DNA from: Methanococcoides methylutens
GTDB lineage: Archaea > Halobacteriota > Methanosarcinia > Methanosarcinales > Methanosarcinaceae
Reading direction: 5' to 3'
Assembly (NCBI RefSeq): GCF_000765475.1
Contig: NZ_JRHO01000009.1
Span: forward strand, 124,001 to 188,000
DNA: 64,000 nucleotides
Part shown: positions 35,448-43,335 of the stretch, piece after piece
How the letters are laid out: the number at the start of each line of letters is the position of its first letter
How positions within the stretch are numbered: the stretch's first letter is position 1
The notes under the pieces: generated by a model
Told to the model about the DNA's origin: nothing
The model's database searches: none
The model's input: only the letters and a program-made list of their open reading frames with translations
Made by a program: the position numbers and the translations under genes

Positions 35448-35645
35448 ATGTTTGAAGCGCCTAAGATAAACCGTAATGTCGGTCAAGTCCTTAAGTCATA
35501 CCTGAGGGTATTGAAATTGTCCAAGAAGCCTTCAAGGGAAGAGTTCCTCATGATCTCTAAGGTTGCAGGTGCCGGTATTTTGGTAGTAGGTTTTGTTGGT
35601 TTCATTATCTATGTACTGCTGACGGAAGTGCCGAAGTGGGTGTAA
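35448..35645 (+). CDS. secE: Protein translocase subunit SecE/Sec61 gamma
   Basis: The 65-residue protein from ATG 35448 (MFEAPKINRNVGQVLKSY) has the amphipathic helix LKLSKKPSREEF and one membrane helix AGAGILVVGFVGFIIYVLL. It is the essential gamma subunit of the SecYE translocon. GTG 35427 and TTG 35436 are in frame but would add residues not seen in the family. AGGT lies very close to the chosen ATG, so the start is somewhat uncertain. Four bases separate its stop from spt5. Confidence 0.88.
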   Translation: MFEAPKINRNVGQVLKSYLRVLKLSKKPSREEFLMISKVAGAGILVVGFVGFIIYVLLTEVPKWV

Positions 35646-35649
35646 CTTT

Positions 35650-36108
35650 ATGAGTGAAGATGCCGCTATATTTGTTGTTAAGACAACTGCGAATCAAGAG
35701 CGTTCAGTTGCCGGGATGCTGGCTCAGGTTGCCAGGAAGGATAATCTCGACATAAGGGCTATAATTGCTCCGGATGAGCTTAAAGGGTATGTACTTCTGG
35801 AATCGTCAGATTCTGGTGCTGTAGAACAGGCTATTCAGACGGTTCCTCATGCAAGGACCGTTGTTAAAGGCCAGTCCAGTATAGCGGAGATCGAACATTT
35901 CCTTACACCAAAACCAACCGTCACAGGTATTGTGGAAGGTGCGATCATCGAGGTAACCTCCGGTCCTTTCAAGGGCGAAAAGGCACGTGTAAAGCGTGTT
36001 GATGAGGGTCACGAGGAAATAACGGTCGAGTTGTTCGATGCTGTTGTACCAATACCTATAACTATACGTGGTGATACTGTACGGATACTCAGGAAGGAAG
36101 AATCCTGA
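35650..36108 (+). CDS. spt5: Transcription elongation factor Spt5 (NusG homologue)
   Basis: The 152-residue protein has an NGN domain (IFVVKTTANQERSVAGML) and a C-terminal KOW domain (IVEGAIIEVTSGPFKGEKAR). Spt5 with Spt4 closes the RNA polymerase clamp and helps processivity. The secE-spt5-rpl11 order is the standard archaeal and bacterial one. Its length is normal. It starts four bases after secE, so it is translated with it. Confidence 0.96.
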   Translation: MSEDAAIFVVKTTANQERSVAGMLAQVARKDNLDIRAIIAPDELKGYVLLESSDSGAVEQAIQTVPHARTVVKGQSSIAEIEHFLTPKPTVTGIVEGAIIEVTSGPFKGEKARVKRVDEGHEEITVELFDAVVPIPITIRGDTVRILRKEES

Positions 36109-36173
36109 TATGTACCGCATGATTATATTCATTAACTAAAACTAAATTTATAAAATTAAAAAGGTGAATCTTA

Positions 36174-36662
36174 ATGGCAAGTGTTGTAGAAGCCTTGGTT
36201 CCTGGAGGTAAAGCAAATCCGGGCCCTCCACTTGGTCCAGCATTGGGACCTCTTGGTGTAAATATCAAAGATGTGATCGATAAGATCAATGACAAAACTA
36301 AAGATTACAATGGAATGCAGGTTCCTGTTAAGGTAATTGTCGGTGATGACAAGAATGTCGAGATCGAAGTGGGTACTCCACCAACATCCGCATTGATCCT
36401 TAAGGAACTGAACATTGAGAAAGGCTCCGGTGAATCCGGTACTGTCAATGTTGGTGATCTTTCAATTGCACAGGCTGCAAAGGTCGCTCGCATGAAGAAA
36501 GACGATATCCTTTCCTATTCCCTCAAGGCTGCAGTTAAAGAGGTCATGGGTACATGTGTGCCAATGGGCGTTACTGTAGAAGGTCTTGATCCAAGGGAAT
36601 GCCAGAAAGCTGTTGATGAGGGCAAGTTTGACGAAGCTCTTGCAGCAGAAGCTTGGAATTAA
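36174..36662 (+). CDS. rpl11: Ribosomal protein uL11
   Basis: The 162-residue protein begins [20 protein letters not shown], the diagnostic uL11 N-terminus, and has [16 protein letters not shown] in the RNA-binding C-terminal domain. It binds the GTPase centre of 23S rRNA. AAGGTGAATCTTA precedes the ATG. A hairpin (36696-36716) and a new TATA-like element follow about 40-60 bases after the stop, so rpl1 probably has its own promoter as well. Confidence 0.97.
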   Translation: MASVVEALVPGGKANPGPPLGPALGPLGVNIKDVIDKINDKTKDYNGMQVPVKVIVGDDKNVEIEVGTPPTSALILKELNIEKGSGESGTVNVGDLSIAQAAKVARMKKDDILSYSLKAAVKEVMGTCVPMGVTVEGLDPRECQKAVDEGKFDEALAAEAWN

Positions 36663-36896
36663 GGATCGATCTCTGATCTTAGTATCAAATGAACTGGTCG
36701 GCCGCTCAGGCTGACCGATAAGTTTAAAATAATTGCTTCATTATTGAAGTGCTCGTAATTGAGATGAAAATCTCCTTACTTTAACCGTAGTAGGCCGTAG
36801 CGGTCGCATCGGTTGGCATGCAATCTCGTGTGCCCGCCGGATACGGGGTCTGACCCTGTATCTGAACATTTGTTCATTAACTACGGGAGGAATAGA
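36663..36896 (+). promoter_or_regulatory. Structured leader of the rpl1-rpl10-rpl12 operon
   Basis: The 234 bases hold a series of hairpins. GGTCGGCC/GGCTGACC is at 36696-36716 with one G-T pair. CTTCA/TGAAG is at 36736-36749. GAGAT-GAAA-ATCTC, with a GNRA loop, is at 36761-36774. GATACGGGGT/ACCCTGTATC is at 36840-36862, and GAAC/GTTC follows it. TTTAAAATAA near 36723 could be the TATA box. In other archaea uL1 represses its own operon by binding the mRNA leader, so one of these may be an uL1 target. Confidence 0.55.
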
Positions 36897-37538
36897 ATGG
36901 TAGAAGAGACTACTTTAAATCTAGTAAAAGAGTTAGTCGAAGGGTCCCCTGAACGTAAGTTCTCTGAAAGTGTGGATCTGGCAATTAACTTAAAGAACCT
37001 CGATATGAGTCAACCCAAGAACCGTGTGGACGAAGAGATAAATCTTCCCAATGGTCTTGGAAAATCCCTTAAGATCGCTGTTTTCGCAAAGGGTGAAGTT
37101 GGACTCAATGCTAAAGATGCTGGTTCAGACTATGTTCTGACCGAAGAGGATATCAAAGAACTTGGCGAGGATAAATCCAAGGCAAGAAGTCTTGCAAATG
37201 AGTGCGACTTCTTCATTTCAGAAGTGCAGTACATGCCTCTGATAGGTAAGACCCTCGGTGCAATTCTCGGTCCTCGTGGAAAGATGCCTGTACCTTTGAC
37301 ACCTGATAAGAACGTCGCAGATCTTATCAACAGTACGAAGAACTCTATTCGTATAAGATCAAAAGACAGACTTACGTTCCACGTATCAATTGGTCGCAGA
37401 GACATGGATGTCGAAAAGCTGGCAGAGAACATCGAGACAGTTCTGAGCAGGGTCGAGCAATCACTCGAAAAAGGTAAACATAACCTTAAATCGGTCTATG
37501 TTACGACTACTATGGGTAAATCTGTGAGGTTGGTATGA
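36897..37538 (+). CDS. rpl1: Ribosomal protein uL1
   Basis: ATG 36897 follows GGGAGGAAT at ideal spacing; the frame is open upstream to 36813 but that is leader sequence. The 213-residue protein has GAILGPRGKMPVPLTPDKNV, the uL1 RNA-binding loop, and ends in VYVTTTMGKSVRLV. It forms the mobile L1 stalk at the ribosomal E site and in several archaea is the translational repressor of this operon. The stop overlaps the rpl10 start. Confidence 0.97.
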   Translation: MVEETTLNLVKELVEGSPERKFSESVDLAINLKNLDMSQPKNRVDEEINLPNGLGKSLKIAVFAKGEVGLNAKDAGSDYVLTEEDIKELGEDKSKARSLANECDFFISEVQYMPLIGKTLGAILGPRGKMPVPLTPDKNVADLINSTKNSIRIRSKDRLTFHVSIGRRDMDVEKLAENIETVLSRVEQSLEKGKHNLKSVYVTTTMGKSVRLV

Positions 37539-38560
37539 TGGCAGAACTTCACCACAGTGAACATATCCCTAAATGGAAGAAAGAAGAGGTCGAGGATATC
37601 AAAAATCTCGTCACATCATATCCATTATTAGGTGTTGTGGGTATTGGAGGCATTCCTGCAAAACAGCTTCAGGCAATGAGAAGGAGCCTTAAGGACGTTG
37701 CTGTCCTGAAGGTGTCCAGAAACTCTCTCATAAGAAGAGCACTTGATGAGTCATCCGATGATATCAAGAAAATGGATGATTATGTTGAGGTTCAGACTGC
37801 ACTGATATTCACAGAAGAGAATCCTTTCAAACTTTACAAGTTGCTTGAGAAGAGCAAGAGTCCTTCCCCTATCAAAGGCGGAATGGTCACTCCTAATGAT
37901 ATTGTTGTGGAAGCAGGTCCAACAAGCTTCCCACCAGGACCTATACTGGGCGATATGCAGGCTGCAGGAATTCCTGCTGCAATCGACGGCGGTAAGGTCG
38001 TCATCAAGGAAACCAAGGCAGTTGCAAAGGCCGGAGAGGTCGTATCCCAGAAGCTCGCAGCTATGCTTACAAGGCTGGAGATCTATCCACTTGAAGTGGG
38101 TCTTGATCTTAGGGCAGTTATGGAAGAAGGATCGATCTTCACTCCTGATGTACTCGCAATTGATGAGGAACAGATCTTCGCAGACTTCGTACAGGCTACT
38201 CAGCAGGCATTCAACCTGTCTGTCAACGCAGTGTACCCAACAACTGAAAACATCAGCACATTACTTGCAAAAGCAGCTTCAGAATCAAAGAATGTTGCTA
38301 TCAACGCTGTGGTATTCGAGCCGGATGTCATGGATATCCTGCTTGGTAAGGCACAGGGCGAGATGATGTCTGTTGCATCCGCTGCATCCGCTAAGGATGA
38401 GGGCGCAGTTGACGATGAGCTGAAAGAGGCACTTGGCGCAGCTGCATCAGCAGCACCAGTTGAATCTGCAGCTGAAGAAGTCGTTGAAGAGAAGGAAGAA
38501 GAAAAAGAAGAGGAAGAAGAGGGCGGCATGGCTGCTGGTCTTGGAGCACTCTTTGGATAA
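37535..38560 (+). CDS. rpl10: Ribosomal protein uL10 (P0)
   Basis: The 341-residue stalk base protein has the uL10 N-terminal domain (VVGIGGIPAKQLQAMRRSL), the archaeal insertion and a helical spine that binds uL12 dimers. The Glu-rich tail ends in [12 protein letters not shown], identical in style to the end of rpl12, which recruits translation GTPases. The start is an ATGATG at 37535/37538 overlapping the rpl1 stop. The tail of long Glu/Lys runs is typical for archaea. Confidence 0.97.
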   Translation: MMAELHHSEHIPKWKKEEVEDIKNLVTSYPLLGVVGIGGIPAKQLQAMRRSLKDVAVLKVSRNSLIRRALDESSDDIKKMDDYVEVQTALIFTEENPFKLYKLLEKSKSPSPIKGGMVTPNDIVVEAGPTSFPPGPILGDMQAAGIPAAIDGGKVVIKETKAVAKAGEVVSQKLAAMLTRLEIYPLEVGLDLRAVMEEGSIFTPDVLAIDEEQIFADFVQATQQAFNLSVNAVYPTTENISTLLAKAASESKNVAINAVVFEPDVMDILLGKAQGEMMSVASAASAKDEGAVDDELKEALGAAASAAPVESAAEEVVEEKEEEKEEEEEGGMAAGLGALFG

Positions 38561-38606
38561 ACTACTATTAAAAAATTAATATTAATAACATAAAAGGTGA
38601 TTTACA

Positions 38607-38912
38607 ATGGAATACATATACGCAGCACTTTTACTACACAACGCTGAGAAAGACATTACAGAAGAAGCAGTTACAGCAGTACTCACTGCAGCTGGAGTAG
38701 ACGTTAACGATGCACGTGCAAAGGCACTTGTCGCAGCACTCGAAGATGTTGACATCGCAGACGCAATGGCAACCGCAGCATTCGCAGCACCTGCAGCAGC
38801 AGCACCTGCAGCAGCAGAGGCACCAGCAGCAGCTGAAGAAGCTCCTGCAGAAGAAGAGAAAGCTGAAGAAGAAGAGAGCGGCATGGCTGGTCTCGGAGCA
38901 CTCTTCGGATAA
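38607..38912 (+). CDS. rpl12: Ribosomal protein P1/L12 (archaeal stalk)
   Basis: The 101-residue protein begins [20 protein letters not shown], the dimerisation domain, followed by an Ala/Pro hinge and the acidic tail ending [11 protein letters not shown]. Several dimers bind uL10 and attract elongation factors. AAAAGGTGATTTACA precedes the ATG. Strong codon bias toward GCA and GAA matches high expression. It closes the operon just before a terminator hairpin. Confidence 0.97.
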   Translation: MEYIYAALLLHNAEKDITEEAVTAVLTAAGVDVNDARAKALVAALEDVDIADAMATAAFAAPAAAAPAAAEAPAAAEEAPAEEEKAEEEESGMAGLGALFG

Positions 38913-38925
38913 TTTCTTTCAAAAC

Positions 38926-38965
38926 GATACTCGCATCATGCGGGTATCACCAATCTTTTTTTCTT
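38926..38965 (+). terminator. Terminator of the stalk operon
   Basis: GATACTCGCAT and ATGCGGGTATC (38926-38948) pair with one T-G pair and a tight loop. CTTTTTTTCTTT follows. The position right after rpl12 fits operon termination. Confidence 0.7.
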
Positions 38966-39104
38966 TACTCACGTTCAATTTATAAATACTTAGACTGTCT
39001 TGTTTTACTGTTTGATCTCTCTCTCAGGACTATCGGTAGTCAAAAATCGAATAGATCCTTATGGGCAATCATAAACTTATTTTGAAGTAGCTGCCCAATG
39101 ATCC

Positions 39105-40127
39105 TTAATTCTCATCGGCAAGCTCAAAAAATGGGATTGTGGTATCCTTACTCCATTTTTCAAGAAATACCAGCATGTGATATTTCATAAATACATGCAA
39201 TGGCATGATTCCCATTATTGAGAAAAGTATCAACAATGCTATTTCTATGGCTGCAAATGGCGCAAGGATCAGCCATATGATACTCTGCTGAATGATCTCT
39301 GAAAGTGCAAAGTATATAATACCATCAATTAACAGGAAGAGCAATACTGGCATCAACATGAGGAGGAGTATAATGATTCCGAATGCAACCCCACCTCCGG
39401 TCCAGAGGATGAATCTTCCGAACCAGTAAGCTATCATCTGTTTCCAGTCCTGCCTGAATGTTGCCACTACTTTTTCCAGGGCCTCAATTATCCCAATTTC
39501 ATCATACATCGCAATGGGGACGCATAGGTAGATAAAAGAGTATATAATGGTACTAAATATCCATATTATCAATATGATTGCAACAAGGCTCATTCCTCCT
39601 GCAATAAGCATGGGCATGAAACTTGTAGCTGGGTCATTGATCATCTGAATGATCAGGGGTAGTGCTGCCATTATGAATATGGCAAAGAAACCTATTGCCA
39701 GAACAAAGCGTATTATGAAAAGGTTCAGTCCCATCTTCATGTATCTTTTAGAGGATTCCCATAACCTAACATCATTTTTTGTGATGGATTCCACAAAAAC
39801 AAAATCCATTACTGATGAGATATACCACAATATCAGGATAAATAGTCCGATAGATCCTACAATTGCAATTATCAATGGCAGGTCGGGGGTGGATGTTATC
39901 TGGTCAACGAATCCATTTCCATTTGGAATGTAAGAAAAAGGGAGGTCTGGTAAGTCACTGTTGCCTGTGTTGGGTGTTGAACCGTTGTAGCCTGAACTTC
40001 CTCCTCCGCCTGCTAAGGCGACGATAATCGCAAGTTTCAGCCACTTTTTTAGATCGAACGGTTCCAGCAGGCATTGTCTCGTTCTTCTGAGAGCTTCGCC
40101 TACTGCATTTACTACAAACCAGTCCAT
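39105..40127 (-). CDS. Multi-pass membrane protein, unknown function
   Basis: The 340-residue protein starts MDWFVVNAVGEALRRTRQCL and has about six membrane segments, with a Gly/Ser/Asn-rich extracellular stretch (GGGGSSGYNGSTPNTGNS) after the first amphipathic region. Similar proteins occur in Methanosarcina and haloarchaea as uncharacterised membrane proteins. Its last cytoplasmic helix pair ends in a charged tail (EKWSKDTTIPFFELADEN). It lies just downstream of the DEAD-box helicase gene on the same strand, with about 40 bases between, but no functional link is visible. Confidence 0.75.
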   Translation of the reverse strand: MDWFVVNAVGEALRRTRQCLLEPFDLKKWLKLAIIVALAGGGGSSGYNGSTPNTGNSDLPDLPFSYIPNGNGFVDQITSTPDLPLIIAIVGSIGLFILILWYISSVMDFVFVESITKNDVRLWESSKRYMKMGLNLFIIRFVLAIGFFAIFIMAALPLIIQMINDPATSFMPMLIAGGMSLVAIILIIWIFSTIIYSFIYLCVPIAMYDEIGIIEALEKVVATFRQDWKQMIAYWFGRFILWTGGGVAFGIIILLLMLMPVLLFLLIDGIIYFALSEIIQQSIIWLILAPFAAIEIALLILFSIMGIMPLHVFMKYHMLVFLEKWSKDTTIPFFELADEN

Positions 40128-40170
40128 AAAAAGAACTAATGATGTTTATATAAAAAGGTGACCGATAAGG

Positions 40171-41778
40171 TCACTCTGTCTTTCTTTTAACTCCGGTTCT
40201 CTTCTTAAATCCGGTGCGTGCGCCGGATTTTTTGGATCCGCTATATCCTTCTGATCTCTTTGAATCCCTGCGACCTTCTGATCTTCCTGAGCCTTCGCCA
40301 CTTCTTGGCTTAGATCCGCCATATCCTCCGGACCTTTTTTGACCTCCGCGTCCTTCTGATCTTCCTGAGCCTTCGCCACTTTTCGGCTTAGATCCGCCAT
40401 ATCCTCCGGACCTTTTTTGACCTCCGCGACCTTCTGATCTTCCTGAGCCTTCACCACTTTTCGGCTTAGATCCGCCATATCCTCCGGACCTTTTTTGGCC
40501 TCCGCGACCTTCTGATCTTCCGGAGTCTTCATCACTTTTTGGCTTAGATCCGCCATATCCTCCGGACCTTTTTTGACCTCCGCGTCCTTCTGATCTGCGA
40601 CGTCCACCGGATTTTTTGAAGCTGTTCCTGTCATGACGTTTATCTTTCTCGTCCTTTATGACTACCCTTTCAACATCAGGTACAACTTCCTTTGTGATTG
40701 TGAACTTGCGGTGGTGCCTCACGAGCTTTTGGAAAGCATCTGCCTCTCTGTCTGTCAAAACGTTGATGACCTTTCCTTCCTTGCCTGCTCTTGCGGTTCT
40801 GCCTATTCTGTGTACATATTCATTAACATCATCAGGGATGTCATAATTGTAGACATGTGATACATGGGGAATGTCCAGACCACGAGCAGCAACATCTGTA
40901 CAGACAAGTGCATGTGCTTCACTTGAATGGAACTTGTGGAGTGTGCTCTTTCTTTTTGCCTGAGTGTGACCACCATGTATAGCGATCGCATCAATGTCAT
41001 TTTTCCTGAGGTTCTTCTGGACGAAGTCTACATTGCTTCGTGTGTTACAGAAAACCATCACTAATCCTGACTTCTCTTTTTTCAGGAGGTGGACAAGCAG
41101 GGAGAATTTAATGGGTTTTGGAACATCATAATATACCTGTTCAAGCTTTTCAGGGTCAACATGTGCTTTTGCAAAGACTTTCTGGGGCTCGTTCATGTAC
41201 TTGCGTGAGAGATACTTTATGTCCTTGGAAACAGTTGCTGAGAAAAGCAAAGTTTGTCTTTCTTCCGGACACTCTTTAACGATATCTTCAACATCATCGA
41301 TGAATCCCATGTCAAGCATTCTGTCTGCTTCATCAAGGACCAGCATTTCCACATTGTCCAGGTCTATAGTACCTCTTCCAATATGGTCAAGAAGTCTGCC
41401 AGGTGTTGCAACAACAATATCTGCTTTTTCAAGTTGCCTCATCTGTGGGCCAATTGCAACTCCACCGTAGATTGATGCAATTTTTAATCTCTTGTGACGG
41501 GAGAACTCTTTCAGTGAGTTATGGACCTGCTCTGCCAGTTCCCTTGTAGGGGTAAGGACCAGAGCCTTTATTCCCCTTCCAGTCTCAATTTTCTGGATAA
41601 TGCCACATCCGAATGCGAGTGTTTTGCCGGATCCGGTAGCTGCTCCTCCAATTATATCCTTTCCTTCAAGGATAAGAGGAATTGCCATTGACTGAATCTC
41701 CGTAGGGGCTTCAAAATTCTTTTCTTCGATTGATCTTAGGATCGCTTCTTCGATCCCTAGGTTTTTAAATGATTCCAT
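40171..41778 (-). CDS. deaD: DEAD-box RNA helicase with repeated Gly/Arg/Ser tail
   Basis: The 535-residue protein has a complete DEAD-box core: AATGSGKT (Walker A), PTRELAEQV, VATPGRLLDH, VLDEADRM, LFSATVS and HRIGRTARAGK. After about residue 390 comes a tail made of a 26-residue unit (GRSEGRGGQKRSGGYGGSKP and onward) repeated four times plus a degenerate copy. The tail is likely to bind RNA nonspecifically. A DEAD-box helicase of this plan was described in Methanococcoides burtonii as induced by cold and having a long 5' untranslated region. Here the upstream 120 bases lack genes, in keeping with that. It unwinds RNA structures at low temperature. Confidence 0.95.
   Translation of the reverse strand: MESFKNLGIEEAILRSIEEKNFEAPTEIQSMAIPLILEGKDIIGGAATGSGKTLAFGCGIIQKIETGRGIKALVLTPTRELAEQVHNSLKEFSRHKRLKIASIYGGVAIGPQMRQLEKADIVVATPGRLLDHIGRGTIDLDNVEMLVLDEADRMLDMGFIDDVEDIVKECPEERQTLLFSATVSKDIKYLSRKYMNEPQKVFAKAHVDPEKLEQVYYDVPKPIKFSLLVHLLKKEKSGLVMVFCNTRSNVDFVQKNLRKNDIDAIAIHGGHTQAKRKSTLHKFHSSEAHALVCTDVAARGLDIPHVSHVYNYDIPDDVNEYVHRIGRTARAGKEGKVINVLTDREADAFQKLVRHHRKFTITKEVVPDVERVVIKDEKDKRHDRNSFKKSGGRRRSEGRGGQKRSGGYGGSKPKSDEDSGRSEGRGGQKRSGGYGGSKPKSGEGSGRSEGRGGQKRSGGYGGSKPKSGEGSGRSEGRGGQKRSGGYGGSKPRSGEGSGRSEGRRDSKRSEGYSGSKKSGARTGFKKRTGVKRKTE
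40285..40596 (-). repeat. deaD: Four tandem 78-bp coding repeats in deaD
   Basis: The marker CCTTCTGATCT recurs at 40274, 40352, 40430, 40508 and 40586, exactly 78 bases apart. Four full units lie at 40285-40362, 40363-40440, 40441-40518 and 40519-40596, with a degenerate fifth at 40207-40284. The unit is 26 codons, so copy changes keep frame. Confidence 0.9.
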
Positions 41779-42105
41779 GATGATTACCTGTTAATATATA
41801 TCTAATTCTTAAAAGAAGAAGAGCAACATCTTTGTCTCTCGTTCTTGGCAAATCCCCACCGGAAATCTTGTTAGAAATCATTTTTATATTAATTATGATG
41901 GGGGTTTTTAACCGATTTCGTTTCAGATGCCCTTTCATGAATCTTTCTGCTTATAAACATTGTCCTATAAGAAGCAAAAAAAGGAGCTTTGGAAACATCC
42001 TTTCAAAAATATAGTAGTATAGTATATACCGGACAAATGCTAAGTTTTATCAATACCGATGGAAGATATAGTGCACCTTTATGAGCATTCGATCAAAGAG
42101 TAACC
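41779..42105. promoter_or_regulatory. deaD leader and divergent promoter region
   Basis: The 327 bases contain no convincing gene. On the minus strand TTAATATAAAAATG near 41880-41893 can be the deaD TATA box, which predicts a leader of roughly 90-115 bases. On the plus strand AGTATATACC near 42020 can be the box for the radical SAM gene. Confidence 0.5.
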
Positions 42106-43080
42106 ATGTCTAAATTTTCTCCCACCCTCGCAGCACGTGCGATCTGGCAGATGAGAGTACGAAAGCGACCTTTTGTTCTCTCACACGCGGTCAATTCGAA
42201 ATGTAACATGAGCTGTAGCTTTTGTGAATACTGGAAGAAGCCGGGGGATGAGATGAGCCTCGATGATATTTTCAGGATGCTTGATGATGCTCACTCTTTC
42301 GGCATTGGGGCCTATAATGCCTGGACGGTCGAACCTCTTCTTCGGGAAGACCTGCCCCGGATCCTTGCGTATGCTAAAAAACTGGGCATGATCACGTCCC
42401 TGATAACTAACGGGAAATTGCTGAAAGAAAGGATAAATGACCTTGATGACCTTGATTATCTTTCTGTTTCTGTGGATGGGACAAAAAGCTACAAAGAGAT
42501 ACGTGGCATTGATTTTGAGATAATACTGGATGCCATTATGGCTGTCAGGGACAAGCTGAAAAATCATCTGTTGATGAACTGCGTTATCAGTGGTAAGAAC
42601 CTTGATGACATCGAAGAACTTATCCAGCTGGCACAAGACATCGATGTGAAGATATCATTTGAGCCTTTGTATGAGTTCAGGGGGATCAAAGAGGATGTCT
42701 GGGGCAATATGGGCATTCGTGATATGGAAAAATACCGATGTAAGGTCGATCGCATAATCGAGATGAAAAAGGCTGGTTATCCAATTATAAATTCACTTAC
42801 CTATCTAAAAATGATAAAAGAGCTGAAAAAGGGATATAATTGCCATGTCAATGATCTGATACTGGATGTTACTGCAGATGGTTCTATTGAGAACTGCCGT
42901 ATTCACAGGGAGCCTTTAGGTAATGTGGAGGACGGTATCGTCAATGTGTGGAAAAGCTCAAAAGTTCGTCAAAAGGAATTGACAGAAAATTGTGAAGGAT
43001 GCTTCTTCTTTGGTTATGTTGAAAATAGCCTGATGTATGATCTGAATCTCGAGGTTATACAGCATTATGAGTGGATGTGA
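42106..43080 (+). CDS. Radical SAM protein with C-terminal cysteine (SPASM-like) region
   Basis: The 324-residue protein has the cluster motif CNMSCSFC (CxxxCxxC) in NSKCNMSCSFCEYWKKPG. A TIM-barrel follows with LITNGKLLKERI and VSVDGTKSYKEIRG, the SAM-binding strands. The C-terminus has YNCHVNDL, ENCRIHRE, LGNVEDGIVNVWKSS and NCEGCFFFGY, the pattern of auxiliary-cluster SPASM proteins. Members of this broad family modify peptides, cofactors or lipids; HpnH and PqqE are distant examples. The substrate is unknown and no peptide precursor gene is seen beside it. Confidence 0.85.
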   Translation: MSKFSPTLAARAIWQMRVRKRPFVLSHAVNSKCNMSCSFCEYWKKPGDEMSLDDIFRMLDDAHSFGIGAYNAWTVEPLLREDLPRILAYAKKLGMITSLITNGKLLKERINDLDDLDYLSVSVDGTKSYKEIRGIDFEIILDAIMAVRDKLKNHLLMNCVISGKNLDDIEELIQLAQDIDVKISFEPLYEFRGIKEDVWGNMGIRDMEKYRCKVDRIIEMKKAGYPIINSLTYLKMIKELKKGYNCHVNDLILDVTADGSIENCRIHREPLGNVEDGIVNVWKSSKVRQKELTENCEGCFFFGYVENSLMYDLNLEVIQHYEWM

Positions 43081-43335
43081 TCTTTTCGAATAATGTCCAT
43101 CTCATCCTGATATTTCATTATGTAAAATGTCGAAGATATCATCCTGTTTTCAAATGATGTTCTTCATTCATTTGATGTATTTTGGAAAGGTCAGACCGTT
43201 TTTATTTTTGAAAGAGTTTATATATTAAACCAAATATGTCCTTAGTACTCTTTAATAGGAATATGTTATTTGGTTCATTTCAATAATTTAGAAATACATT
43301 TTGATAAATGAAATAAATTATTTTGAGGTTTAATC

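Noticed and set aside
36813-36896. An N-terminal extension of rpl1
   Set aside because: The frame is open but it lies in the structured leader, and GGGAGGAAT points to ATG 36897.
40285-40596. Regularly spaced repeats as a CRISPR array
   Set aside because: The units are contiguous 78-bp coding repeats without spacers and lie in the helicase gene. No array was found elsewhere in the window.
40146-40634. A 162-codon minus frame inside the helicase repeat encoding a charged 26-residue repeat
   Set aside because: It is the second reading frame of the 78-bp coding repeat; the helicase frame has the family motifs and this one has no ribosome site or homologous domain.
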